The notes under the pieces are model-generated. The model did no database searches and was not told the DNA's origin. It worked only from the letters and a program-made list of their open reading frames with translations. Shown one piece after another: positions 24,763 through 32,824 of a DNA stretch of 64,000 nucleotides (positions within the stretch are counted from its first letter, which is position 1; the number at the start of each line of letters is the position of its first letter). The DNA is taken from NCBI RefSeq assembly GCF_010747475.1, contig NZ_VSLZ01000006.1, positions 172,658 to 236,657 of the forward strand. The letters are read 5' to 3'. A program made the translations under genes and the position numbers. This DNA comes from Halorussus sp. MSC15.2 (GTDB taxonomy: Archaea > Halobacteriota > Halobacteria > Halobacteriales > Haladaptataceae).

Positions 24763-24979
24763 CGACAGCCAGACCGAATCCCACAGATAGGCCGAGTGTA
24801 TCAGTCGTTGAGGACCCCGTGAGGCCGACCGATTCGAAACGACCGGCCAGTGGTCCCACCTGAAGGGATTATGCCGCTGGACCACCGAGGACCCGTATGC
24901 AGTGGCGCGAGCAGCCAACGAGAATATCCGCGAGCGAAGGTGTGAGGACTCGGACCCGAATTCCGAAGGGGGACGCGGC

Positions 24980-25633
24980 GTGACCGACGACCAGCTCCCG
25001 GCCGAACACCTCTCGCCGCTCGCCGCGCTCGTCGACGAGGTACTCGCGGGCGTCGGCTACGAGATGGCGGCCGCCACCGACGCCATCGACGACGCCGTCC
25101 CCGGCTACGGCGGTCTCTTCGACCCCGCGACTTCCTCGGACGAGTTGCGAAGCGCGCTCGAAGACCTGCTGGCGTCGGGGGTCACCCGGCCACCCGTCGC
25201 CGAGTCGACGAGCGACACGTTCGTCCTCTACGTGGACGGTAGCTCGCGGGGCAATCCCGGTCCCGCAGGTGCGGGCGCAGTCATCATGGACGCGACGGAG
25301 GACGAACTCGCCCGTCTCGGCCGTCCCGTCGGCTCCCGGACGGGCAACAACACCGCCGAGTACGTCGCCCTCCAACTCGGACTCTCCGAACTGCTGGCTC
25401 GCTACGAGCCACGTCGACTGGAGGTGCGCATCGATTCGATGACGGTCATCCGAGACGTCTGGGGCGGTAACGACCCGACAGAGCCGGGCGTCGAAGCCTA
25501 TAGCGAAGCCGTCACGACCGCATTGGCGAACATTCCCGAACACGAGTACACGCATCTAGCCGACAGCGACCCGAACCCTGCCGACGCACTGGCGACTGTG
25601 GGAGCCGATATCGCGGCCTTCGGACCCGGATAG
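24980..25633 (+). CDS. rnhA: RNase HI (archaeal type)
   Basis: A 217-residue protein from GTG 24980 (VTDDQLPAEHLSPLAALVDE). An N-terminal helical extension of about 70 residues precedes the RNase H fold: LYVDGSSRGNPGPAGAGAVI (first catalytic Asp), NNTAEYVALQLGL (Glu), RIDSMTVIRDV (Asp) and LADSDPNPADALA (last Asp). This DEDD set cleaves the RNA strand of RNA-DNA hybrids and removes primers or R-loops. The layout matches haloarchaeal RNase HI proteins. An upstream in-frame start would add 26 unconserved residues. Confidence 0.88.
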   Translation: MTDDQLPAEHLSPLAALVDEVLAGVGYEMAAATDAIDDAVPGYGGLFDPATSSDELRSALEDLLASGVTRPPVAESTSDTFVLYVDGSSRGNPGPAGAGAVIMDATEDELARLGRPVGSRTGNNTAEYVALQLGLSELLARYEPRRLEVRIDSMTVIRDVWGGNDPTEPGVEAYSEAVTTALANIPEHEYTHLADSDPNPADALATVGADIAAFGPG

Positions 25634-25819
25634 GAGTGATACGTTTGTCTGTCATGTTGGTGTCCGTGCGGTCGTTCTACTCGTGTCCAGTGGAATGGCA
25701 TGTAGGCCTCGACCGGGCGGACGCCGCCCCGACGCCATCACCATCGGGATTCCGGTCGGAGGACTCTACTAGTAGACCCCGAATATCCACCCCGTCGGTT
25801 TAGATTCAATGATTAGGAA

Positions 25820-26404
25820 TTAATTATTCTCTGTTTTCTCTATTTTAATTGTAAATCTCCATGAGTTTGGGTTGTCTTTGTTCTTCCCGAAATGGTACTT
25901 CCCTGTAGGGAAGCATTCACCTTTCTCGGTATCTTCCCAAACCTCGTAATCCAACTGAACTGATTCACTTGGCGAAATTTTCATAACCTCTTCATCAAGT
26001 TGTCTCACAAATCCATCCTTACCGGGTCTCCAACAGGAGTTTGACGTCCGTTTAATGTTATACCCCTTGCGCGGAACAAGAGCGATACCGGTGGATGTCC
26101 GACCGGCATTGGATTCGACAAAGCTTAACAACGGCGCTGGAGAATTAGTTTCTCGGTCAAGTTTTAGTTCAATTGGTTTGGAAGTTGGATTAGAAAACCG
26201 CAACTGGATGATGGCAGTTTGTTTTGTCGTGATAACTGAACGTGGTATCTGCACATCTAAATCAACACCTTTGGTCTTTTTATCAACGAACGATACCTTT
26301 CCGAGTTGCTTTTTCTTTTGCCTGGTCTGAGCAAGTGGACTTGCACACCCTGTAATCGCCCCCATGCTACTTGTAACGAGTGCCAAGTACCTCCGACGGT
26401 TCAT
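25820..26404 (-). CDS. Lipoprotein of unknown function
   Basis: A 194-residue protein with a Tat-like signal and lipobox: MNRRRYLALVTSSMGAITGC (Cys20). The body is beta-rich with a BsuPI- or immunoglobulin-like texture (KQTAIIQLRFSNPTSKPIEL, VQLDYEVWEDTEKGE, YHFGKNKDNPNSWRFTIKIE). There is one further Cys pair. DNA is AT-rich. It is divergent from the trypsin-like protease at 26658, about 250 bases apart. The same lipoprotein-protease pairing occurs at 2684-4491, which hints at a functional link (inference). Confidence 0.7.
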   Translation of the reverse strand: MNRRRYLALVTSSMGAITGCASPLAQTRQKKKQLGKVSFVDKKTKGVDLDVQIPRSVITTKQTAIIQLRFSNPTSKPIELKLDRETNSPAPLLSFVESNAGRTSTGIALVPRKGYNIKRTSNSCWRPGKDGFVRQLDEEVMKISPSESVQLDYEVWEDTEKGECFPTGKYHFGKNKDNPNSWRFTIKIEKTENN

Positions 26405-26657
26405 ACATCCTCATACGAGATAAGAGAAAAAGGCCTTGTGGTGAGTAAAAAACACAGCATTTTAAATTATTATTTCCTAAACATTCTTTAACCAAACACT
26501 AGAGGACTTCGCCCCCGATATGTTAAGGTAATTCTGGCAATCAATTTATTTATAAGGACAAATCTCTCTCCATTTTGAATTCACCATGTCCCATGAGGCT
26601 AATTTAGTATAATTGCTAGAGAAAATAATTTAATCCAATATTGAAAATTGCGTATTG

Positions 26658-27836
26658 ATGTCAGAGAAACCAGCTGACAGCCGAGTTAACAGGCGTACCG
26701 TTTTGCAGGGTGTCGGTTCCGCAGTTGGAGTCGCATCCCTCTCAAATGTAGTCGGCGCGGCTGAACGAAAGCGCCGAATCGTAACGGGGCGCGGCGGACT
26801 AAAACAGGAGCCTGTAGAGAAAAAGAAAGTGCCTGTCCAATGGCATGAACACGAGAAGGCTCTACGTCAGGTCTACAATCAGTTGTTCGGAGCTTTGCAA
26901 CACATTCGAAATAACAGTCAGTTCGGTGACCACCTCATCGCGATGTACCAAGATGGGTCTTCACGTAGCATTGGAGGATATACCGCAACTCAGCCAGTAA
27001 TAGAAATTGCGGAAGAGGCTCCCTCTGGGTTGGAAGAACAACTTCCGAGTGTTCTCGAAGACGTTGGTGTTTCAGTTTCGAATGACCTCCTACTCAATGA
27101 GATTCAGTACGAACGAATCAACCATAACAAAACCCTCCTGTGTGGCGGTGCGGAAACTACAATAGAGCCATATCCCGGTGGAATCGTCATCTGGGAGAAG
27201 AACCAATCTACCCACCAAGGGACAGCAGGATACCGGATGCATGATGGCAATAAGGAGTACATGCTGACCGCGAACCATGTGTTCGTGGACAACTGTACTA
27301 CTAAAGCGACTGGAGAGGTCGCGGCTGCCGCGAACAATGCCACGATTGGAACGTTCGAAGATGCACACGCTCTCCACGACTGGTGCTTAGTACCTGCGAA
27401 CAATCAGGGAATCACGGACATTGCCAACGAAATTTACTGGGACGGATACAGCTACACTCTTACCGGGTACAAGACCCGTGATGGAATCGCTTCGATGGTG
27501 GATAAAACCGGCGAAGCATACAAATCTGGAGACGGAACTGGATATCGAACAGGGACGATTAGAGGATACAATGAGGGCGGATTTACCGGCTGTCCCCGAT
27601 TCGATACTGACGGCGTAAAAACCGAAGTGGACATTGCACCAGGGGACTCAGGCGGCCCAATCTTCGCCCTCACAGGATGTAGCTACGGTAGCTGTGAAGC
27701 GTTGGCCATCAACAACATGAGCATCGCTAAAGGGAGCTACAACGGGACTGCCTGCGACGGTGACTCTACCCAACCGAAGACCGTTGGCTGGCCTGCTTAC
27801 AAAATCGTTAACAATAACCCCTACACGGTCGGATAG
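26658..27836 (+). CDS. Secreted trypsin-like serine protease
   Basis: A 392-residue protein with a Tat signal (VNRRTVLQGVGSAVGVASLS, NVVGAAE), a pro-region to about residue 185 and a chymotrypsin-fold domain. Triad: His207 in MLTANHVF, Asp241 in LHDWCLV, Ser331 in PGDSGGPIF. Several Cys (VDNC, DWC, TGC, GCSYGSC, TAC) could form disulfides outside the cell. It differs strongly from the protease at 3283-4491 outside the triad. ATG 26658 is preferred over the adjoining TTG. The promoter lies in the AT-rich region 26450-26655. Confidence 0.85.
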   Translation: MSEKPADSRVNRRTVLQGVGSAVGVASLSNVVGAAERKRRIVTGRGGLKQEPVEKKKVPVQWHEHEKALRQVYNQLFGALQHIRNNSQFGDHLIAMYQDGSSRSIGGYTATQPVIEIAEEAPSGLEEQLPSVLEDVGVSVSNDLLLNEIQYERINHNKTLLCGGAETTIEPYPGGIVIWEKNQSTHQGTAGYRMHDGNKEYMLTANHVFVDNCTTKATGEVAAAANNATIGTFEDAHALHDWCLVPANNQGITDIANEIYWDGYSYTLTGYKTRDGIASMVDKTGEAYKSGDGTGYRTGTIRGYNEGGFTGCPRFDTDGVKTEVDIAPGDSGGPIFALTGCSYGSCEALAINNMSIAKGSYNGTACDGDSTQPKTVGWPAYKIVNNNPYTVG

Positions 27837-27889
27837 TATTCCAGTTTCTGTTTTCTTCCGCTTTACATAACAAATATTCCTACCGGAGG

Positions 27890-28355
27890 CTATCGACCGC
27901 GCAGAAGGGTATGCTGACTTCCGGGACCATGTGGACCGGTTTCTTAATCGAAAAGAAGAGGCGGTACGGCTTGCTACCCGGACTAGAAGACCTTGTACCG
28001 GACTTTCAGTTGGTGGAAGACGACTACCCGATTATCGGCGAACTAAAAAAAACCGAACGAGTTCCAAGATTCTCGACTCGACTGCGAGACGTATCTCTCA
28101 AAGATTGAGGTTCCCGCTGCGGGTATCGCGACCGACGGGTTCACGTGGGCGCTGTTACTCACCGAAGGCAACGGAAATGTGACTCGAAAGCGGACTGCTC
28201 GAATCGGGAAACCCGTGCATCAACTGGGCATGGAGTGCCTGTACGAACGCGGTGCCCGACGCGAACGTCGGCCGCTCCGGAAACGGGTTTACCGACTCGT
28301 AGAGTCCTTCGAGAGACAGTCGGTCGAGGAGACGATGGAGAACTATCTCGACTAA
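27890..28355 (+). pseudogene. Nuclease-like protein (possible PD-(D/E)XK), frameshifted
   Basis: Three frames must be joined. YADFRDHVDRFLNRKEEAVR (about 27920) shifts to LLPGLEDLVPDFQLVEDDYP, IIGELKK; then at an A8 run (near 28045) it shifts to NEFQDSRLDCETYLSKIEVP, AAGIATDGFTWALLLTEGNG, down to ETMENYLD and TAA. The VPDF...IIGELK arrangement resembles the D...ExK core of restriction-type nucleases. With two frameshifts it is unlikely to be active. It sits upstream of a Doc toxin gene in what looks like a defence island. Confidence 0.45.
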
Positions 28356-28451
28356 ACCAGTCATCTCTGACTACTGGCCACGAACTGCGCTGCCATCGTC
28401 TTCGTCCAACCTCAGTGATTTAAGACCACGGCGTGACCACTCCGAAGTAGC

Positions 28452-29015
28452 ATGGCCGACCCGGACGAGGATCCGTTTTGGTATCCGACCGTCGAGGACA
28501 TCCTCACTATCCACGACGATATCATCGAGGAGGACGAGGATAGCGAACCGGGGGTCCGGGACCCGGACCAGATTCGGTACGCCATAGACCACATCCAACA
28601 CGGTCACTTCGGAGTGGGTCCGGAGACGATCCACGAGAAGTCGTTCCACCTCATGCGTCTACTCGCCGCGAACCACTGGTTCGTGGATGGAAACAAGCGG
28701 ACCGCGTTGAACACAGTCGAAATGTTCTATCTTTTCAACGGGTACGAATTGCACACTGGGGAAGACTTCAGGTCTATGGTCAAGTTATTCTCTGTTCGAG
28801 AGGACATCTTTGATGAGACGGTAGCTGTTGAGCACTTCAGTAACCGCGCTGAAGAAGACGGTGTCGACTGGGAGGAAGTGACTACTGATCAATTCCTTGC
28901 AGCAGTTCTCATATCTGGGTTTATGGAGTCTTTTGAGGAGAATCCAGAAGACTTCGAGGTATACGCTGGTGGAGACGAAGATAGCGTAGAAGACGATGAT
29001 CACCATAATGGTTAA
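28452..29015 (+). CDS. doc: Doc/Fic-family toxin
   Basis: A 187-residue protein with the Fic/Doc core at NHWFVDGNKRTAL (His75, the HxFxxGNKR motif), flanked by helices RYAIDHIQHGHFGVG and LLAANHW as in death-on-curing toxins. Doc proteins transfer phosphate or AMP to a host translation factor. ATG 28452 is about 30 bases after GATTTAAGA, so it is probably leaderless. The C-terminal tail is long and acidic (EDSVEDDDHHNG). A 67-residue gene follows 30 bases downstream and is the likely antitoxin. Confidence 0.8.
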   Translation: MADPDEDPFWYPTVEDILTIHDDIIEEDEDSEPGVRDPDQIRYAIDHIQHGHFGVGPETIHEKSFHLMRLLAANHWFVDGNKRTALNTVEMFYLFNGYELHTGEDFRSMVKLFSVREDIFDETVAVEHFSNRAEEDGVDWEEVTTDQFLAAVLISGFMESFEENPEDFEVYAGGDEDSVEDDDHHNG

Positions 29016-29045
29016 CACAGCCGAAACCTGATTTGTAGTAAGAAG

Positions 29046-29249
29046 ATGGCAACAAAGGACTCGGAGAGTTCTCCAACAAATCTGATGGAGAAAGTACTCG
29101 ATACGGTTCGAGAAGAGTACATCGAGGAACATGGAGAAGAACCTTCAGAAGAGTTTCTCCAAAACGCGAGGAAGAAAATCCTCCGAGAACGAGCCAAGAA
29201 GAGCCGTGACGACCACCGCGAAATCTACGACGCACTCGCCGACGAGTAA
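29046..29249 (+). CDS. Putative antitoxin partner of Doc
   Basis: A 67-residue, highly charged helical protein: SSPTNLMEKVLDTVREEYIE, EPSEEFLQNARKKILRERAK, SRDDHREIYDALADE. It follows the toxin by 30 bases on the same strand. Toxin-first order is less common but known. The helical, charged character fits a Doc-neutralising peptide, but no Phd or AbrB domain is visible, so the role is inferred from position. Confidence 0.5.
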   Translation: MATKDSESSPTNLMEKVLDTVREEYIEEHGEEPSEEFLQNARKKILRERAKKSRDDHREIYDALADE

Positions 29250-29423
29250 TCAGTCCGCAACAGCGAACTGCTCAGCTTCTACCTTCTCGGTCTCCCACTT
29301 CCCCTGTTCGACCTGAGTCACTCGTAACTGCTGTCCGTCGATGACGCTCCCATCCTCCTTGAGCAACCCCTCGGCTTTGAGCTCGTTCTTCGGCAGGATT
29401 CCCCCGCCACTCGTCTCGCCGAT
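29250..29423 (-). pseudogene. AbrB-like small protein, N-terminally truncated
   Basis: The minus strand reads IGETSGGGILPKNELKAEGL, LKEDGSVIDGQQLRVTQVEQ, GKWETEKVEAEQFAVAD, stop. It matches the intact-looking copy at 47401-47703 (MPFHELIQIGETSG...), but the first eight residues and start codon are missing; an IS-end-like repeat begins about 25 bases away. The fold resembles AbrB/SpoVT swapped-hairpin DNA-binding proteins (inference). Confidence 0.55.
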
Positions 29424-29446
29424 GGTACAATGTGAGCACCTTTACC

Positions 29447-29511
29447 AGTTGTTGCAAATACGATTTCTTTATTCAGTCCGCGGCGTGATTTTTTCGTGCC
29501 GATTCTCCCGT
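29447..29511. mobile_element. Solo IS-end-like repeat, second copy
   Basis: CAGTTGTTGCAAATACGATT then GGCGTGATTTTTTCGTGCCG, nearly identical to 6700-6766. It separates the truncated AbrB-like gene from the 3' end of the RAMP operon. Confidence 0.55.
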
Positions 29512-29526
29512 CACACATGAGTTATC

Positions 29527-30459
29527 TCACCCGGTGACCTTCGTCTTTTCCTCTAAGTTCTGACACTGATTCGAGCGGGGTTCGACGGGCTTCACTCGCA
29601 GTTCACCGAAACCGTACTTCGAGTGACTGCCGACTCGGAGGATGCCGCTCTTCGCGGTCTCCACCGGACGGTCGCCCTCGTAGGCGACCACCTGCCCGTG
29701 GTCCACCGTCTGGAGCTTGTACACCTCGCGTTGCTCCAGCACCTTCTCCTCGCGTTCGCGGAGATCGCGGCGATCCTCCTTCCACCACCACGGAACGTCC
29801 TGGTCGTGAGCGTTCGGGTACTCCGACTCCAGCACGAACGGCGTCACGAGTTCGAGGATGAACGCCTCGCGGTCTTCGAGACGCGAGTAGTCCAGCGCCT
29901 CCAGGTCTACGACCTGCGTGTCCTTCAGCCGCGTGATGCCGTAGCCGTAGTTGCGCTTCCCGCCGAACTGGAGGCCATCCAGGGCGCTCTCATCGAGCGG
30001 GAGGACGTCGTCCCGGTCGGCGTGAAGGTATGCGTTGATGTACCAATTCGTCGTCTGCTGTTGCTTCCGCGCGTCGTCGGGCTTCCCCATGATGGTCTCG
30101 TGGGACAGCGCCGGGTGGCCGCTCTGCACGCGGATGTCGTGGGTGTTCAGTGCGTCTCGCGGCCGGGAGTCGAGAAGCCACGAGTGCGACGCCTGCCGCA
30201 TCAGGAACAGGTCGTCGTAGCTCTCCACGTCCGGGAGGCCGCTTCCGAGGTACGGCCGGATGCCGCTCTGCGAGTGCTCCTCCGGGAACGTCCCGAACTG
30301 GCCGGGCACGAAGACGCCGTGACTCGCGTTCAGGTGGCGGTGGACGTCGTGCGGGAGTTGCTGACCGAGCGCGTGCATGATGGCGTTCCCCGAGACGTAG
30401 TACGGGTGGCCGATGTAGTCCATCTCCAGCTCCCACTGGACTTGCTGGATGCGCGTCAT
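29527..30459 (-). CDS. Cas5-like RAMP protein (HRAMP locus)
   Basis: A 310-residue protein with two glycine-rich RAMP loops: LQFGGKRNYGYGITR (about 153-167) and ILRVGSHSKYGFGELRVKP (about 272-290), the pattern of Cas5/Cas6-type ferredoxin-fold RNA-binding proteins. A Trp/acidic insertion (PWWWKEDRRDLREREEK) lies between. Its start overlaps the stop of the upstream gene by ATGA. With the Cas7-like gene and no Cas3, Cas1, Cas2 or array nearby, the set fits the derived class 1 system described in Halobacteria as HRAMP, as I recall it. RNA-guided defence is the published hypothesis, not shown. Confidence 0.7.
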   Translation of the reverse strand: MTRIQQVQWELEMDYIGHPYYVSGNAIMHALGQQLPHDVHRHLNASHGVFVPGQFGTFPEEHSQSGIRPYLGSGLPDVESYDDLFLMRQASHSWLLDSRPRDALNTHDIRVQSGHPALSHETIMGKPDDARKQQQTTNWYINAYLHADRDDVLPLDESALDGLQFGGKRNYGYGITRLKDTQVVDLEALDYSRLEDREAFILELVTPFVLESEYPNAHDQDVPWWWKEDRRDLREREEKVLEQREVYKLQTVDHGQVVAYEGDRPVETAKSGILRVGSHSKYGFGELRVKPVEPRSNQCQNLEEKTKVTG

Positions 30460-31238
30460 CGGTCAAACGCCTCCCGGAAGTCCTCGATGTACTGGAGCGC
30501 GGTAGACCACGCGCCGATCCGGCGGAGGTTCGCGTCGAGCACCATGTCGTACTTGTCGTGAGCGGCATCGAGCGGGTGCGCGGTCAGCCGGTTCCACGTC
30601 GAAGCCCACGACCGCCACGGACGACTCCCGAGACGGGACGACGGCCGGCCGTCGGCGCTCTCGTCGATTCGGAGCGCGAAGTTCTCGCCTGCGTAGACCG
30701 TCCGATGGGGCACGATCTCCCCGGCGTGGTCCACCACCAAGAGGAGATCGGCGAACTCGTGGCCGTCGCGGTAGTTGTCGAGTAGCGCCGCCACGAGCAG
30801 GGTGTGGTACTTCAGGCTCGTGTACGGGTAGTAGACGATCTCGTTGAACGCCGAGGCGACGTCGCTCTTCAGCCACGCCCGATGCATGGCCTCTGGGTCG
30901 TTCTCTGTCAGGAGGTCATGCACGGCGCTCTCCACGCCGTTCCGCGTGTACTCCTCCGGGTCGTACCGACTCTCACCCTCGATGAGCGACAGCCGGTAGA
31001 GCGTCTCGTGGTTCTCCATCGTCCGCTCAGGCTTCCCGTTGGGGCGCGAGAGTGCCGACGCATCGCCGTCCGCGCCGTGGGGAACCGTCTGGTTCACGGG
31101 AACCCCGGCGAACGTCTCCGGCGCGTAGTCGTGCGGCTGACCGTTCATCTTGTGGGCGTCGTGGCGGTACGCGACGGCCATCTCGCTCTCGCCACCATCA
31201 CCGGTCTGGAAGTCGCTGAGGCTGGCGTTCTCGGCCAT
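30456..31238 (-). CDS. Conserved uncharacterised protein of the HRAMP-like operon
   Basis: A 260-residue protein placed between the Cas7-like and Cas5-like genes, directly abutting one (31238/31239) and overlapping the other by four bases. The N-terminal 90 residues look loosely folded (MAENASLSDFQTGDGGESEM); the rest is helical with conserved-looking Trp and Arg (LYRLSLIEGESRYDPEEYTR, YYPYTSLKYHTLLVAALLDN, SWASTWNRLTAHPLDAAHDK). No nuclease motif is recognised. It may be the large-subunit or adaptor equivalent (inference). Confidence 0.65.
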   Translation of the reverse strand: MAENASLSDFQTGDGGESEMAVAYRHDAHKMNGQPHDYAPETFAGVPVNQTVPHGADGDASALSRPNGKPERTMENHETLYRLSLIEGESRYDPEEYTRNGVESAVHDLLTENDPEAMHRAWLKSDVASAFNEIVYYPYTSLKYHTLLVAALLDNYRDGHEFADLLLVVDHAGEIVPHRTVYAGENFALRIDESADGRPSSRLGSRPWRSWASTWNRLTAHPLDAAHDKYDMVLDANLRRIGAWSTALQYIEDFREAFDR

Positions 31239-32102
31239 CTACGGTCCCTCCTCGATGCGCTCTTCCAGCGCCTCCACGAACGCCGGGCGGTACTCCTCGG
31301 TCCACTGGTCGTCCTTTTCGTCCATCTTGTTCGTGTTGCCCTTCCCGCGGTCGAAGACGCGCTTCAACTCGCGCTCGTTGTAGAGTGGGTTAATGAGGTG
31401 GCAATCGACAATCCCCGCGCCGAAGTTCCGAGCGCCACCGAGCTGGTGCATGAAGTCGGTCTTGTGAGCATCGAGGAAGTCGATGCCCTCGGCCAGAAGG
31501 CCGACGAACTCCGGTTTCACCTCCCGGAAGGAGAGATGCCAGCAGCCGTCGAGATTGGCGACGGCATCCACTTCGGCGTTTCGCAGTGGCTCCCGATTGT
31601 CGTCGGCGTTTCGGGAGACGATGTTCCGGTTAAGCCTGCGGTAGTGCCCTTCGGCCTGCCCGCGCGTGTAGTCCACGCTGGAGCGGACAGGGTTGAACTT
31701 AATCGGGCGACGCATCACCTTCCCAGGGACGCCACCGAATCCGCCGAAGAGATCGAAGACCACACAGCCGTCGTCTTCCTTCGGATCGTCGGTACACGCG
31801 CCCTTCTCGTGGTAGCCGTCATTGAGGTCGCGCTCGTAGACGTCTTCCTTCATGAAGTTCGCGTTGGCCTCGCCGGGGTGGCAGGCGGTGCCGTCGTACT
31901 CGTGGACGACTTCCTCCATCCCGTGTCGAAGCCAGCCCGAGAGCGGGAAGGCGGGGATGATGCCGCCGATCTGATTCTGCGGGTCGTCGTCCTCGTAATT
32001 GCCGTTTGAGGCGTGATGGCGGTCGGTCATGATGCTGTCCCCGACCACCAGCAGGTCGGTCTGTATCCGTACGAAAACGTCCTTCTCGATGGCTTCAATC
32101 AT
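31239..32102 (-). CDS. Cas7-like RAMP protein (HRAMP locus)
   Basis: A 287-residue protein with hallmarks of the Cas7/Csm3/Csf2 group: LLVVGDSIMTDRHHASNGN, the IPAFPLSGWLRHGMEE segment (residues 49-64, equivalent to the IPGSSLKGxxR motif), VVFDLFGGFGG (114-124, like the CxxLFG motif), RRPIKFNPVRSSVDYTRGQA, and a C-terminal glycine-rich loop QLGGARNFGAGIV (220-232). Cas7 proteins polymerise along guide RNA as the backbone of class 1 effector complexes. Its divergence and the lack of an array suggest a repurposed complex. Confidence 0.75.
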   Translation of the reverse strand: MIEAIEKDVFVRIQTDLLVVGDSIMTDRHHASNGNYEDDDPQNQIGGIIPAFPLSGWLRHGMEEVVHEYDGTACHPGEANANFMKEDVYERDLNDGYHEKGACTDDPKEDDGCVVFDLFGGFGGVPGKVMRRPIKFNPVRSSVDYTRGQAEGHYRRLNRNIVSRNADDNREPLRNAEVDAVANLDGCWHLSFREVKPEFVGLLAEGIDFLDAHKTDFMHQLGGARNFGAGIVDCHLINPLYNERELKRVFDRGKGNTNKMDEKDDQWTEEYRPAFVEALEERIEEGP

Positions 32103-32115
32103 TGTCTCAGGGGTG

Positions 32116-32250
32116 TTAGCAATTGTTTAGGGCCAATTCGAGTACGTCGAGACTGCCGTAGGTGACACCGCCGACTTGGTACTCGTGGAAGGTCTCACCG
32201 TACTCAGTACGGACGACTCGGGCCGTCACACGGGTACTGTCAGTTCTCAT
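32116..32250 (-). CDS. 44-residue small protein in the HRAMP-like operon
   Basis: From ATG 32248-32250 the frame reads RTDSTRVTARVVRTEYGETF, HEYQVGGVTYGSLDVLELAL and ends at TTA complement 32116-32118. The start lies inside the end of the preceding gene (overlap 32240-32250), and the Cas7-like ATG follows within 14 bases. Such tight packing argues for a real gene despite the size. A small beta-hairpin (VRTEYGETFHEYQVGGVTYG) is plausible. Function unknown. Confidence 0.55.
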   Translation of the reverse strand: MRTDSTRVTARVVRTEYGETFHEYQVGGVTYGSLDVLELALNNC

Positions 32251-32575
32251 CGCCAAGCAGCCCCTGGCGGTCGAGTTCATTCAGCCGTGACACCGAGACG
32301 TCCAGGTAGTCGGCGAACGCATCGTACGGAACGTGATTCAGTGCATCGTGGTAGGGTTCAATGTCGTCAACCAGCAGACTCAGGTCTTCTTCGACCAGCG
32401 TCTGAATCCCTGTTAGCGCCTTGCGAATCTCTTTGATGTCCTCTGCCGTCACTTCCTCACCGTCTCGGAGTTTCCCGGCGAGTCGGTGGGTTGCAACTTC
32501 GAGATCGTCAAGTTGGTTGAGCGTGTGGATCCACACTATCTTCCGACCAAGTGGCTCCCACTCCTCGGCGCTCAT
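32240..32575 (-). CDS. Helical small protein of the HRAMP-like operon
   Basis: A 111-residue protein from ATG 32575 (MSAEEWEPLGRKIVWIHTLN), all-helical by texture: QLDDLEVATHRLAGKLRDGE, IKEIRKALTGIQTLVEEDLS. A C-terminal HTH-like segment YDAFADYLDVSVSRLNELDR could bind nucleic acid. All-helical small subunits (Cas11-type) are usual in class 1 effector complexes, so this is a candidate equivalent (inference). It overlaps the upstream 53-residue gene by ATGA and the downstream 44-residue gene by 11 bases. Confidence 0.65.
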   Translation of the reverse strand: MSAEEWEPLGRKIVWIHTLNQLDDLEVATHRLAGKLRDGEEVTAEDIKEIRKALTGIQTLVEEDLSLLVDDIEPYHDALNHVPYDAFADYLDVSVSRLNELDRQGLLGDEN

Positions 32576-32733
32576 GCGTAGTCCTCCGAGAAGTCCTTCC
32601 GGCCGGGGATGTAGCAGTTGGCGCACGGGAAGCCGTCGTCGAGTTTCACGCACTTGTCACAGTCGTCTTGCTTGTCGAGCGATTCTACGGTCGTGCCAGA
32701 GGGTTCAAGTCCGGCAAAGGCTAATATCTTCAT
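32572..32733 (-). CDS. 53-residue zinc-finger protein, first gene of the HRAMP-like operon
   Basis: From ATG 32731-32733: KILAFAGLEPSGTTVESLDK, then QDDCDKCVKLDDGFPCANCY, IPGRKDFSEDYA, TGA overlapping the next ATG. Two CxxC pairs (CDKC and CANC, 11 residues apart) form a probable zinc ribbon. It is the promoter-proximal gene. In type IV CRISPR systems a zinc-binding Csf1 protein leads the operon; a similar role here would be speculation. It may also be a regulator. Confidence 0.6.
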   Translation of the reverse strand: MKILAFAGLEPSGTTVESLDKQDDCDKCVKLDDGFPCANCYIPGRKDFSEDYA

Positions 32734-32824
32734 GCTTCGTCGAGTTGGCGAAGCGCGGTCGGACGTGCTCCTACACGTTCCGGCCTACTTCTGACCGGTT
32801 TCCCGCACTTCTCACTAGTTACAT

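Noticed and set aside
29623..30561. A 312-codon plus-strand frame antisense to the Cas5-like gene
   Set aside because: Val/Arg-rich mirror frame without motifs.
30804..32009. A 401-codon open frame on the plus strand antisense to the RAMP genes
   Set aside because: It mirrors the codon pattern of the minus-strand operon, is unusually Val/Arg/Leu-rich and has no domain. The minus-strand genes have RAMP motifs and coupled starts.
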